DNA of 64,000 bases from Anodontia alba (GCA_964016985.1 OZ024825.1:42733668-42797667); one strand, 5' to 3'; numbered from the stretch's first letter, positions 1-12,138 are shown. Translations and numbers: made by a program. The notes: a model not told the origin generated them from the sequence alone.

Positions 1-2750
1 GAATATCAGAGCACTTACACAACATAACCTAGAAATGATCAAAGGAAACATTCTGGCCGAGATTCCTGATGATTATATTAACAAGTAGGACAATGTAGTA
101 TGTCTAATGGACCATGAAATATAAGTCAAGGTCAAATATGGATTAAAGAGGCCATGCTAAGGTGTATGTATGTGCGAAGAATCACTGGCGTTTGGACAAA
201 TAGTAACTGAGAAACTGACCTAAACGCAAAAGCTTAATAAATTCAGTGGACAGTAAAATATAGGTCAATGTCAAATATGGATGACTGCACTCAAGAGGCT
301 ATGCTAAAATGTATGCAAATGCCAAGTGTCACTGCCGTATGATTAATAGTTACTGAGAAACTAACTTAAACAGAATAAAAATTTTATAAAAATCACTGGA
401 CAATGAAATATAGGTCATAAATGACCATGCTCTAAACTTGACCTAGAAATTATCAAGACAAAACATTTTGAGCAAGATTCATGATAATCACTTCAAAAAA
501 ATGTGAACTCTTAGAGTGTTAACGTTTTCCTTTAATTTGGCCTTGCGACCTAATTTTTGACCCCAAGTGAAAAGTTTTGAACTTGACCTAAAATCAACAA
601 GCCAAACATTTTGAGCACAACTCATGATTGTCATTTCAAAATGTGACTTCTAGAGTGTTAACAAGGTTTGCCTGTAATTTGAACCAGTGACCTAGCTTTT
701 GACCCCAAGTAACCCACTTTCAAACTTGACCTAGAAATCAACAAGCCAAACATTTTGAGCAAGATTTATGATGATTACTTAAAAATGCGACCTCTACAGT
801 GTTAACAAGATTTTCCTTTGATTTGGACCGGTGACCTAGATTATCATCTCAAGTGATTCAGTTTGAACCCGACCTAGAAACTATGAAGACATACATTTTG
901 AGCAAGATTCATGATGATTGCTCAAAAACAAATGTGACCTCTAGAATATTTACAATGTTTTCCTTTGTGACACAGTTTTTACTCAAAATGACACAGTTTC
1001 AAAGTCGACCTAGGAATCATCAAGACAAACATTTTGAGCAAGATTCATGAAAATTACTTCACAAACGAGGTCTCTAGAGCGCTATTAATTTTTGTCTTTG
1101 ATTTGGTCCGTTGAACTAGTTTTCTTACCCGAGTTACCTAGTCTCAAACGTGACTTAGAAATCATCAAGGTAAGTATTTTGAGCAAGATTCATGATGATT
1201 ATTTGAATAAGATATCATAAGGGCAAAGATTCTGGTAAAGTTTCATGAAGATTGGGGAAGAAACTGTAGAGTCCAGAGGTTGAAAAAGGTTTTAAAGAAA
1301 TCTAACCTAGTGACCTGGTTTTTGACTCGGCATGATCCATATTCAGACTTGATCAAGATATCATTAAAAAAAACTCTGGTAAAGTTTCATAAAGGCTGAA
1401 GCAAAACTGTGGCCTCTAGAGTGTGAACAAGGTTTTATAGAAAAGTGACCTAGTGACCTAGTTTTTAACCCTACAGGCCCCACATTCCAACCTGACCGAG
1501 ACATTATCAAGCCAAAAATTTTGGTAAAGTTCTTTGAAGATTAACACAAAACTGTGGCCTCTAGAGGGTGAATAATGTTTTAAAGAAATTTTACACAGTG
1601 ACTTAGTTTTTGATCCGGAATGACCTATCTTCAAACTTGGCTGAGATATCATCAAGTTAATTATTTTGCTAAAGTTCTGTGAAGATTGAAGGAAAAATGT
1701 GGCCTCAAGAAGGCTAACAAGGTTTTGAAGAAATTCGACCTTGTGACCTAGTTTTTGACCCTACATGACCAAATTCGAACGTGCCCAAGATATTAATAAG
1801 ACAAATATTCTGGTGAAAATTTACCCAGATTAAAGCAAATGTTAAGTCTCTAGAGGATGAGCAAGGTTTTAAACAAATCTGGTCTAGTGACCTTCTTTGT
1901 CAACCATACATGACGCATACTCAAACTAAACCAATATATTATCAGAAAAAAAAACTGTCTTGAAAAGTTCCATGAAGACTTAATCAAAACTATGGATTCT
2001 AGAGGGTGAACAAGTTTTTTCAAAGAAATGAATCCTAGTGACATATTTTTACTCAAAATGACCCATATTCCAACACGGCCTAGCCGAGATATTAACAAGA
2101 AAAACATTCTGGTAAAATTAATTATGACGATTGAAGCAAAACTGTGGACTCTTGAGAGTGAACAAGGTTTTGAACAAATCTAAACCAGTGACCTAGATTT
2201 TGATCCGACATGACCCATATTCGAACTTGAATAAGATATTATCAAGAGAAACCTTTTGGTTTAGTTTCATGAAAATTAAAGCAAAAATGTGGCCTCTAGA
2301 GTGTAAACAAGGTTTTAAAGAAATTTAATCTAGTGACCTACTGTCTAATCTGACATAACCTATATTCGAATATGACCGAGATATCATCATGTCAAACATC
2401 TTGGTAAAGTTTCATGAAGATTCCAGCAAAACTGTGACCTCTAGAGGGTGAACAATGTTTTAAAGAAACCTGACCTAGTTTTTTTACTCGACATAACCCA
2501 TGTTCAAACTTGACCGAGATATTATCTAGAAAAAGTTTCTGGTAAAGGTTCATGACGATTGAAGCAAAATGTTGGCCTCTAAAGGGTGAACAAGGTTTTA
2601 AAGAAATTTGACTTTGTGACCTAGTTTTTTTACATGATATAACCATTATTCGAATTTTACCGAGATATCATCATGTCAAACATTCTGGTAATTATGATTG
2701 ATGAAAACCTTTAGCCTCTAGAGGGTGAACAACATAAAAGTTGACGACGC
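1..2750. repeat. Degenerate tandem array, ~145-bp unit
   Basis: The stretch is built of diverged direct repeats. Recurring blocks are 'gtgacctagtttttgacc' (near 688, 834, 1449, 1591, 1742, 2036, 2187, 2330), 'aagtttcatgaagatt', 'ggcctctagagggtgaacaa' and 'ttgaccgagatatcatc', spaced about 143-150 bp. The first ~450 bases carry a related variant with 'aatataggtcaatgtcaaat', seen again at 54835-55130. All frames are broken by stops and no coding signal is visible. Such arrays are common in bivalve genomes; this one is old, judging by divergence between units. Confidence 0.8.
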
Positions 2751-2971
2751 ATGATGTACGTACGACTGACACAATAGCTTACTTTGAGCACTTCGTGTGA
2801 AGGTGAGCTAATAAAAATCTAGTAATCATCACGTGAGCCAATTAGGGAAAATCCTCGCCTAACTGCAATATCTTCCTAGACAATCTCAAGTGTCATTATC
2901 TATTTTCAACTAAGGTGACATGAACAATTTGTGTGTGATGTAAATAAACAACTATTAAGGTTACTATGGCA
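2751..2971. other. Unassigned flank before the first SINE
   Basis: Nothing coding is seen. The sequence is A/T-rich and contains one 'gttactatggcaacca' block at 2960-2975, resembling an RFX X-box (two half sites of the GTTRCC/GGYAAC type). A near copy with one change lies at about 8173-8188. Two short matches can arise by chance. Confidence 0.3.
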
Positions 2972-2982
2972 ACCAAAATACT

Positions 2983-3290
2983 GGGCCGGCCTCGGTGGCT
3001 CAGTTGGATGCGCCGTCCGATTGAAGACCAGGAGGTCGCCGGTTCAACCCCCGCCGAGGTCGGCAACATGCTTTCGTGGAGATTGATCATGAAATATTTT
3101 CTACGGTCATTCTCTCCCTTCCGCTGATTCAAGAAGGGCAGTTGTCAGTTTCTGGCGAAAGAATGTGCACAATACTGGTTAACCGCTTAGAGTACTAAGC
3201 CTGCCCAGTAAACGTGTGGTTAGGTAAACTGACCGCGCTCGACATGACCCCATTGGGTTGACTGGGCCGTAAAACCTCAACACAAACAAA
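2983..3290 (+). mobile_element. tRNA-derived SINE, full length (family A)
   Basis: The copy begins with a tRNA-like head. A-box-like 'tggctcagttgga' and B-box-like 'ggttcaaccccc' (internal Pol III promoter) are present, and the acceptor-like 'gcctcgg' and 'ccgaggt' can pair. A ~225-bp tRNA-unrelated body follows, ending 'taaaacctcaacacaaacaa'. It is flanked by 'accaaaatact' (2972-2982) and 'accaaaatatt' (3291-3301), a 10/11 TSD. Structure and TSD identify a SINE retroposed by a LINE machinery. Open frames across this family (MAQLDAPSDW-type) are by-products, not proteins. Confidence 0.93.
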
Positions 3291-3559
3291 ACCAAAATAT
3301 TGTACCATCGCAAAAATCACAAAAATAGCCACTTAAAGGACAACTTTTCCAAACCCGGCGATTTGTAATAACGTCGCAATTTGTAGTAAACTTTGTTTAT
3401 TACAAATTGCAGCGCATGACACAACGCAATTTGTAATAACGCCACAATTTGTAATAACCTTGTTTATTACAAATTGCTGCGCAAGTTAATTACAAATTGC
3501 GGCGCATGTCACCATATGCAATTTGTAATAAAGCCGCAATTTGTAATAAACTTTTCAAA

Positions 3560-5317
3560 CAGACTGCCCCAGAACTTGCGAAGTATGTGTACATGTACGT
3601 TCCTAACAACTAATCAGGGGACAGAACAGGACAATTTAGACACCAGAGACGAAGTTTTATAACAAATTGCGTTGACCTTGTTTTTAGGCGTTTATCGATG
3701 ATTTTCACATTTGCCGTAAATTGTAATAAATTTTCCAAACATAAGCTGCCGAAGGAATTTTGAAGTATATTACTTGTATCATCGTAACAACAAATCAGGG
3801 GACAGAACAGGACAGTTTAGACATCAGGGATGAAGTTTTCGAACCTTCATTACAAATTGCGTTGAATTTGCCTTTTGGCGATTTTCGATGATTTTCACAT
3901 TTGCCACAATTTGTAATAAACTTTCCAAATTAAAATTTATCCGGGAATTTCGAAGTATATATATTTGTAGCTTCGTTACAACTAATCAGGGGACAGAACA
4001 GAACAGTTTAGAGATTAAAAATGAAGATTTCAAACTTTATTACAAATTGCGTTGACCTTGGATTTTGGCGTATTTCGATGACTTTCACATTTGCGGCAAT
4101 TTGTAATAAACTTTCCAAACTAAAATTACTCCAGGAATTTCGAAATTTACATATTTCTATCTTCGTCACAGCTAATCAGGGGACAGAACAGTACAGTCTA
4201 GACATTAAAGATGAAGTTTTCAAACTTCATTACAGATTGCGTTGACCTTGTTTTGGGGCATTTATCGATGATTTTTACAATTGTCGCAATTTGTAATACA
4301 CTTTCAAAACATAAGCTACTGTAGGAATTACGAAGTATATTACTTGTATCATCATAACCACTAATCAGGGTACAGAACAGAACAGTTTAGACATCAGGGA
4401 TGAAGATTTCGAACCTGCATTACCAATTGCGTTGACTTTGCCTTTTGGCGATTTTCGATGATTTTCACGTTTGCCACAATTTGTAATAAACTTGTCAAAT
4501 TAAAATTTCTCCGGAAATTTCGAAGTGTATGTATTCGTAGCTTCGTTACAACTAATCAGAGGACAGAACTGTACATTTTAGAGATTAAAGTTGAAGATTT
4601 CAAACTTTATTACAAATTGCGTTGACCTTGGTTTTAGGCTTTTTTCGATGATTTTCACATTTGCCGCAATTTGTTATAGACATTCCAAACTAAACTTGCT
4701 CTAGGAATTTCAAGTTTACATATTTCTATCTTCGTCCCAACTAATCAGGGACAGAATTGTACAGTTTAGACATTAAAGATGAAGTTTTCAAACTTCATTA
4801 CAGATTGCGCTGACTTTGGTTTTTGGCGTTTTTCGATGATTTTCACATTTGCGCAATTTGTAGTAAACTTTCCAAAAATAAGCTACCGTAAGAATTTCGA
4901 AGTATATTACTTGTATCATCGTAAAAACTAATCAGGGGACAGAACAGGACAGTTTAGACACCAGGGATGAAGTTTTCGAACCTTCATTGCAAATTGCGTT
5001 GACTTTGCCTTTTGGCGATTTTCGATGATTTTCACATTTGCCGCAATTTGTAATAAACTTTTCAAATTAAAATTTCTTCGGGAATTTCGAAGTATATGTA
5101 TTTGTAGCTTCGTTACAACTAATCAGGGGCAGAACTGTACAGTTTAGGCATTAAAGATGGAGATTTCAAACTTTATTACAAATTGCGTTGAACTTGTTTT
5201 TAGGCGTTTTTCGATGATTTTCACATTTGCCGCAATTTGTAATAAACTTTCAAAACTAAAATTACTCCAGGAATTTCGAAGTTTACATATTTCTATCATC
5301 GTCACAACTAATCAGTC
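3560..5317 (+). repeat. Left-arm satellite, about nine 190-bp units
   Basis: The anchor 'aactaatcaggggacagaac' recurs near 3607, 3789, 3979, 4171, 4361, 4550, 4740, 4926, 5117 and (truncated) 5307, a period of about 190 bp. Each unit holds an inverted pair, 'tttattacaaattgcg' and 'cgcaatttgtaataaa', about 40-45 bases apart, so each unit could fold into a hairpin with a 14-16-bp stem. Units alternate between two subtypes (aagct.ccg and aaaatt.ctcc spacers), suggesting past amplification as a higher-order dimer. Confidence 0.8.
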
Positions 5318-7225
5318 AAGCTCAGTCCTCATATTAGTTGAAACGAAGATACAGGTACATATACTTTGAAACTCCTGGGGCAGTTTAAGTTTGGAAAGGT
5401 TATTACAAATTGCGGTAAATGCAAAAATCATCGAAAATCGCAAAAAACGCAGTCAACGCAATTTGTAATAAAGTTCGAAAACTTCAACTTTGATGTCTGA
5501 ACTGTCAAGTTCAGTCCTCTTATTAGTTGTATCGAAGATACAGGTACATATACTTTGAAACTCCTGGGGTAGTTTAAGTTTGAAAAGTTTATTACAAATT
5601 GCGGTAAATGCAAAAATCATCGAAAATCGCCAAAAAACGCAGTCAACGCAATTTGTAATAAAGTTCGAAAACTTCAACTTTGATGTCTAAACTGTCAAGT
5701 TCAGTCCTCTTATTAGTTGTAACGAAGATACAGGTACATATACTTTGAAACTCCTGGGGCAGTTTAAGTTTCAAAAGTTTATTACAAATTGCGGTAAATG
5801 CGAAAATCATCGAAAATCGCCAAAAAAAAAACAAAAAAAAAAAAAACGCAATTTGTAATAAAGTTCGAAAACTTCAACTTTGATGTCTGAACTGTCAAGT
5901 TCAGTCCTCGTATACTTTGAAATTCCTGGGGTAGTTTAATTTTGAAAAGTTTATTACAAATTGCGGCGAATGTAAAAATTATCGAAACTCGCCAATAAGC
6001 AAACTCAAAGCAATTTGTTATTAAATTCGAATACTTAAGTTTGAATACTTCATTTATCCAGTTGTGTCACTGATTAGTTGTAATGAAGATACAAGTACAT
6101 ACATGTATAAATAGAAATCGCATGGATAGTTCAAGTCTGAAAATTTATTACAAATTGTGGCGAATATGAACATCATCGAAAATCGCAAAAATGCAAAGTC
6201 AACGCAATTTGTAATAAAGTTCGGAAACTTCGTCTCAGATATCTAAACTGTCCAGTTCTGTCCCCTGATTAGTTGTAACGGATACAAGAAAATACACTAG
6301 AAAATTCTCAAGGTAGTTTAAGTTTGGCAAATTGCGGCGAATGTGAAAATCAATGAAAACCGCCAGAATGCAAAATCAACCCTATTGCAATAAAGTTTGA
6401 AAACTACGTCTTTGATGTCTTAACTGTCCAGTTTTGTCTCCTGATTAGTCGTAACGAAGATACAAGTGCATACGTCAAAATTCATTTGGTAGTTCAAGTT
6501 TGAAAAGTTTATTACAAATTGCTGCAAATGTGAAAATCATCGAAAATCACCAAAGAGCAATTTAAACGCAATTTGTAATAAAGTTTGAACACTTCACCTT
6601 TGATACGTAAACTGTCCTGTTATGTCCCCTGTAGTCGTTACAAAGATAAAAGTACGTATACCTCGAAATTTCTGGTGTAGTTTTAGTTTGGAAAGTTTCA
6701 CTACAAATTGGGACAAATGTGAAAATCATCGAAAATCGCCAAAAAGCAAAGTCAATGCAATTAATAATAAAGATAAAAAACTTAAACTTTGATGTCTGAA
6801 TTGTCCAGTTCTTTCCCCTGATTAGTTGTAAGGCAGATACAAGTACACGTACTTCGAAACGCCAAAGGGTACTTTAAGTTTGGAAAGTTTATTACAAATT
6901 GCGACGAATGCGAAAAATCATCGAAAAAAAAAGGTCAACGCAATTTGTAATGAAGTTTAAATAACTTTGCCTTTCATGTCTAACTGTCCAGTTCTATCCC
7001 ATGTTTAGTTGTGTCGAAGATACAAATACACATGCTTCGAAATTATTTGGGTAGTTAAAGTTTGAAAAGCTTATTACAAATTGCGGCAAATGCGAAAATC
7101 ATCGAAAATCGCCAAAAAGCAGTCAACGCTATTTGTAATGAAAAATTTCATCTTTCATGTCTACACTCTCCATTTCTGTCCCCTGTTTAGTTGTTAGGAA
7201 TGTACAAGTACATATACTTCGCAAA
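5318..7225 (-). repeat. Right-arm satellite, inverted 190-bp units
   Basis: These are the same units as the left arm, reverse-complemented. 'attagttgtaacgaagatac' recurs near 5330, 5522, 5712, 6080, 6260, 6445, 6820 and 7007. The units between about 5395 and 5900 are nearly identical to each other, while those beyond 6000 are more diverged. One unit has an A-run (5827-5846) in place of 'gcagtcaa'. Confidence 0.8.
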
Positions 7226-7227
7226 AA

Positions 7228-7490
7228 AAATTAGTAAGAGAAAAATTCAGGGAGTGCCACAATCACAAACCGCAGGCCTTCCCAGACACCAAGAGGAAGA
7301 AGAAACAGACAAAACCAAACAAGCGCAAATCGAACAAACGTACGAAAAGCACTAAGATCAGCTCTCTCTTCTCCAAGCGAGGTAATCGCAATGCTAAATG
7401 GACTGAAAACACACAAGAACAAAATAACACAAGTTAAGACATAAAACAAACCGCCTCGTAAAATAAACCACAAAGCAACAAAGAGTAAGT
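7228..7490 (-). repeat. Dispersed repeat X inserted in the foldback arm
   Basis: This ~260-bp segment interrupts the outermost right-arm unit. Read on the minus strand it matches the segment at 53615-54175 (interrupted there by a SINE), for example 'gttcgatttgc', 'ggttttgtctgtt' and 'ttgtggcactccctg'. Both copies keep a similar hydrophobic reading frame, here part of a 147-codon open frame (7231-7674) with LWFILRGGLF and VRFALVWFCLFLLPLGVWEG. In the second copy that frame is interrupted. It may be the remnant of a mobile element's coding part; the family is not recognised. Confidence 0.6.
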
Positions 7491-7639
7491 CTTGGGACAG
7501 TCCAAGTTTGAAAAGTTTATTACAAATTGCGGAGTTATTACAAATTGCGTGGTGATATGCTCCGCAATTTGTAATTAACAAGTTTATTACACATTGCGGC
7601 GTTATTACAAATTGCGTGGTGACAACGCTATCTTGCGCC

Positions 7640-8430
7640 GTTCCGACGTCATTTTGACACTTTGCTGAAGTCACTCTTCGTTTTTACGACGTTAGGCGGT
7701 GTAACGTCGGTTTTCGAGCGTCAACAACTTAAGAAATGGATGTAAACAGCAGCGTTACAGTCAAAACTTTTGGCAGTATTTCTTTATGCGATGGCTGAAA
7801 GTTTGGAAAAGTCTGACTTTTTCGTCGTGTTGAATCGAAATAGATCCGCTCTTGTGCGTAATTTGTTGAGTAAAAAAATCAGTTTATCAGTAAGTTGTAA
7901 GAAGGTAAACCACTGGCCCTTTGCACTCGTGATTTGATGTACTTTACAATGGATCTCAAAACAGTGATTTATTACTCAACAAATCACTGCTACAGCTGAT
8001 CTATTTCTTAAACAATAAAAAGCTTACCTTTGGAAACTTATTCCCACACAGCGGATAAGCTCTCATATTCAATACCAATTATCTGAGTTAAGCAGACCTC
8101 AGGATTAATGCTCATTATTGGTCTAAATCATCACCGGCTGTATAATTAAGAAAATATAAAGTTCAAAAAGTTAAACGATTACTATGGCAACCAGAGTGGT
8201 ATCATACTGCGACAAACATAAACATAACAGTTATAGCTTCTGGTTAATCTTTCGCAATATTCGTTGTAATTGCGTGCACACCATCTGCATCAACACACCC
8301 AATGCCCTCTCACTACCCAAAACACTGACACACGTGAACTTGATTGTCCTACCATGTTATTAGCAACGGTAAAGTTTAGCAGGTTTTATTGTTATGTTTA
8401 ACATGCGTTCGTTTAGCCACTTTTTTTTAG
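7640..8430. other. Unassigned single-copy-looking DNA
   Basis: No open frame of note, no array and no inverted repeat was found. The only flagged item is the X-box-like 'ttactatggcaacca' at about 8174-8188. Confidence 0.3.
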
Positions 8431-9300
8431 CTTACTTGAGCCGAAGACTCCGGATGAGCTTATAGGATGGCAGCCCCCGACGTCCATCGTTGTCGTTCGT
8501 CGTCCACACTTTCGAAAAGAAATACCTTTGCAGCCTGCAAGCAAAGCGCTTTTGAACAGCGTGTTGTTAGATCTTCATGAAACTTGGAAGATAACAATAA
8601 TATGCATAAAATCTCGGGCGAGTTAAAAAATGGTTAGATCGGACCAAAAATGGTACAGTTGCATCCCGTTAATTGTCAAAAATGGCCATAATCGACGTTT
8701 TGAACAGCGTAGCTTCATTATTTTTTGTTGGATCTTCATGAAACTTGTAGATATTAATGACATGGATAAAATCTCAGACGAGTTTGGGCCAGATCGGATC
8801 AACAGTAGCAGTGTTTTATCCCCTTGGCTATCAAAATGGCCATTATTGACCATGTGAACAGCGTAGCTTCTTCAGGTTTTGCTGTACCTTCATGTAACTT
8901 ACAGATAATACAGTGAACCCTCGTTACAGCGATAACATTTGTTCGCAAAGACGTTTTCATTAAAATGAATTTGCTGTTGTACGGAATTCCTAATGAGCAT
9001 ATTGATATGTAACAAAGGTCTTGTCTTTTTCTTATATTTCCTCATAGAATATGTTTTGGATATTTGTTAGAATAAGTTTCTTAAAAGTATTTGATACAAT
9101 ATTCTGACATTATTTGTGACTAACTGTTACCTCTTAAGCGAAGGTTTCATGACAATCAAATTTTCATTATAATGAATTTTGTCGTTGTATCGAGTGTCGG
9201 TATAAAGAGGATTGTCTGCAATGGCATGCATAAAATTTCGAACGAGTTTGAACACTAGTCAGATCGGACCAACGGTGGCAGAGTTATGTCCCCTTTATTG
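8430..9300. repeat. Mollusc-type tandem array, ~150-260-bp units
   Basis: It opens with 'cttacttgagccgaagactc' and repeats a block made of 'gttttgaacagcgtag', 'ttggatcttcatgaaacttg', 'gcataaaatctc' and 'agatcggaccaa' near 8560, 8700, 8850 and 9220. The two overlapping frames on opposite strands around 8623-8857 are artefacts of this array. Confidence 0.65.
8911..9222. mobile_element. pogo/Tigger-like MITE in the array
   Basis: It is bounded by 'cagtgaaccctcgttacagc' on the left and the reverse-complementary 'tcgagtgtcggtataaagag' region on the right. The inverted arms extend inward ('tcattaaaatgaatttgctg' against 'ttcattataatgaattttgt'). The left end follows 'ta', and the flanking array resumes in register ('agataata' then 'atgcataaaat'). 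Ends of the form CAGT..CCTCGTTA are typical of Tc1/mariner/pogo-type MITEs. It has no coding capacity. Confidence 0.6.
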
Positions 9301-9439
9301 TCAAGATGCCTTGTAAACATTCTACAGGCCACGTTTTCAGTCTTATCAATTTCAATTTTTCTCAGAGTGATGTCCTTGACAAAATGTCGGTCAAGTTCGA
9401 AACTGGGTCATGTGGGGTCAAAAATAGGTCATTAGGTCA

Positions 9440-11228
9440 AATAATAGCGTCGTGCGTCGTGCGGTATCAACGGTTTCCTTTAAAAGCCTACTCTTCCTAC
9501 ACACTGGGTCGATTGACTCGAAACTTGGTAGGAAGCTTTGAAGTGACGTGAATAAGAAAAATAGCTTAAGTCTTTCCGATCAGAAATCTGAGATGGCCGT
9601 CATGGCCGCCATCTTGAAAATCTATTTTTTTCGCTTCTTCCCCTGAACCGAAAGGCCAACTGACTTGAAACTTGGTAGGAAGCGTCGGGTGATTTGTATA
9701 TCAAAAATAGCTAAAATCGTTCCGATCAAAAATCCAAGACGGCCGCCATCTGAAAAATCTATATTTTTGATTCTTCTCCTGAACCAAAATGCCAACTGAC
9801 TTAAAACGTGGTAGGTAGAATTGGGGTGACTTGTAGATGAAAAATAGCAAAACTCGTTCTGATAGGAAATCCAAGATGACTGCCATGGCTGCTATCTTGA
9901 AAATCAAATTTGATTCTTCTCCTGAACCGTAAGACCAGCTAACTTGAAACTAGGTAGAAAGCACTGGAGTATCTTGTAGAGCAAAATTAGCTAAAAATCT
10001 TTCCGATCTGCAATCCAAGCTGGCCGCCATGAATACCATCTTGAAAGTTTGTTTTTCTCTTCTTCTTCTGAACCAAAAGGCTTGGAACTTGGTAGGAAGT
10101 ATCAGGGCGCTTTGTAGATTAAAGATAGCTAAAGTCGTTCTAATCAGAAATCTAAGACGGCCGCCATGGCTGCTATCTTGATAATCTAATTTGCTTCTTC
10201 TCCTGAAGGCAACTGACTTGAAACTTGGTAGGAAGCATCGGGGTGTCTTGTAGAGCACAAATATTTAAAATTGTACCGATTCGCAAGCCAAGATGGCCGT
10301 CATGGCCGCCGTTTTGACTTTTTTCTCCTCTTCTCCTTAAACAAAAGGCCAATAGACTTGAAACTTGGTAGGAAGCATCGGGGTGACTTGTAGAGCATAA
10401 ATATTTAAAATTGTACCGATTCGCAAGCCAAGATGGCCGCCATTTTGACTTTTCCTCTTCTTCTCCTTAAACAAAAGGCCAATAGACTTGAAACTTGGTA
10501 GGAAGCATCGGGGTGACTTGTAGATAAAAATAGAGAAATTGTTTTGATGGGAAATCCAAGATAGCCGCCATGGCCGCCATCTTGAAAATCTATTTTTCGC
10601 TTCTCTTCCTGAAACGAAAATCAAATAGTCTTGAAACTTGACAGGAAGCATCGAGGTGACTAGTAAATCAAAACAGCTAAATCATTCGGATTGGAAAGCC
10701 AAGATGATTGGCATCTTGAAAAATTTATTTTTTGCTTCATCTCCTGAACCAAAAGGCGAACTGATTCGAAAAACTTGGTAGGAAGCATCAGAGTGATTTG
10801 AATATAAAAAAAGTTAAAATCGTTCCGATGAGAAATCCAAGATGGCCGCCATGGCCGCTATCTTGGATATATATTCCACGCTTCTTCTTCTGAATCGAAA
10901 GGCCAGTTGACTCGAAACTTGGTAGGAAGCATCAGCGTGACTTGTAGATGAAAATCACATTAAATCCTTTTCATCGGACATTCAAGATGGCCGCCATCAT
11001 AGAAATCTATTTTGCACTTCTCCTGAACCGAAAGGCCAATTTACTCGAAGCCTGGAAAGAAGTATCTGGGTGAGTTGTAGAACAAAACTAGCTAAATTTG
11101 TTCTTGTTAGAAATCCAAGATGGCCACCATCTTGAAAATCTTATTTTGAACTTCTTTTGAACAGAAAGGCCAACTGACTGGAAAATTGATAGGAAGTATC
11201 AGGGTGAATTGTAGATGAAAAAAAGAAA

Positions 11229-11270
<42 letters not shown>

Positions 11271-11530
11271 CTAAAATCATTCTGATCAGAAATCCAAGTT
11301 GGTTGCCCTAGCAGCTATGTTGAAAATCTATTTTGAATTTTTTATCCTTAAACGGGAAATTGACTCGAAACTTCATTGGAATTATCGAGGTGACTTGTAC
11401 ATTAGAAGTAGCTAAAATCATTCTGATTGGAAATCCAAGATGGACGCCATCTTGACAATCTTCTCTTGATTCGAAAGGTCAGTCGACTGGAAACTTCTCT
11501 GGTAATCAGGTGAGCGATACAGGGAAAGTT
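9440..11530 (+). repeat. Tandem array of ~140-bp 'gatggccgccat' units (forward)
   Basis: About 14-15 diverged units contain 'acttgaaacttggtaggaag' (near 9523, 9666, 9943, 10213, 10357, 10490, 10635, 10770, 10915), a local palindrome 'aagatggccgcc..ggcggccatctt', and 'cttctcctgaaccgaaaggc'. The array ends at 11506-11520 with 'aggtgagcgatacagg'. The same family in reverse orientation lies at 16030-17420. Minus-strand frames at 9701-10651 are artefacts. Confidence 0.85.
11220..11269. repeat. A-rich and (AT)n microsatellite
   Basis: A run of A with interruptions is followed by about 16 AT dinucleotides inside one unit of the array. Confidence 0.9.
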
Positions 11531-11539
11531 TGGCCTCAT

Positions 11540-11940
11540 TTTTTTTTTTTTTTTTTTTTTTTCGTCGCTTACCTTAGGGACAACAAAACGCCTGAAACTA
11601 AAATTTTAAAGCTGTCTATTAATATGTTGTTATCAACGTAAAAACTCCGCTCAAACTCAGAAAATCGAACATAGCAAAGGCACAAACGCCTTGCATAACT
11701 GTGTGTATAAGCAGAATTTTGTTTTTTTGTTGCCTACGTAAGGACAGGTTTCAATGCTTATACATCTAATCGCGCCAGCAGTGACCACGCTGATGATCCG
11801 AGTAAAAACAGTACAATTTTATAAAGCCCCGCTCCGCGAATAAAAAAAAAAAATGACAATTGCAGGAAGACTGCAGAAGTCGCAATAATGGGCGTAACGA
11901 ACAAAATTAGTCGCAGCCAGGCTTTTGAGCATGCACAAAG
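11540..11940. other. Poly-T tract and unassigned DNA
   Basis: A T-run at about 11539-11562 directly follows the array end. Nothing recognisable follows up to about 11940; the 63-codon minus frame there has no support. Confidence 0.35.
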
Positions 11941-12138
11941 ACTAGCCACGACTAATTCTGGTCGCAGACTGGTTACAATGGTTTTCTGAAGGTCGCCATC
12001 AGTCGCCCACCAGTCGTTTATCGGTCGCCGATCGATTTCACCAACTCTTTGGCTCTGAAATTTGGCAACCTTGCTGCAACCTATTGGCGCTCAGTCGGCG
12101 ACTGTTTGACGATCGATCGGAGACTGATCACTGGTGAA

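Larger units (their letters stand above)
3361..7635. mobile_element. Foldback-type element with long inverted arms of tandem repeats
   Basis: The left arm (3361-5317) and right arm (5318-7635) are built from the same ~190-bp repeat in opposite orientations. They meet head to head at about 5318 ('ctaatcag' running into 'tcagtcctcatattag'). Both outer ends carry the same short-spaced 'cgcaatttgtaataa' motifs. The outermost unit of each arm shares a private variant ('cctaacaacta' near 3600 and, inverted, near 7195), so the ends are true counterparts. Long tandem-repeat terminal inverted arms are the hallmark of Foldback-like DNA elements. No transposase is present, so this would be non-autonomous. 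No convincing TSD was found. Confidence 0.7.

Noticed and set aside
3560..7225. CRISPR-like or VNTR array
   Set aside because: Units are 190 bp, diverged along their whole length and inverted in the second half. There are no constant short repeats with variable spacers, and the context is eukaryotic.
2960..8188. Two X-box-like 'ttactatggcaacca' motifs as flanking duplication of a 5.2-kb unit
   Set aside because: The motif is short, the spacing includes an independent SINE with its own TSD, and flanks beyond the 15 bases do not match.
9701..10651. Minus-strand frames with similar sequence (FKSVG, SPRCFLPSFK)
   Set aside because: The similarity reflects the tandem 140-bp units; each has stops and no conserved start.
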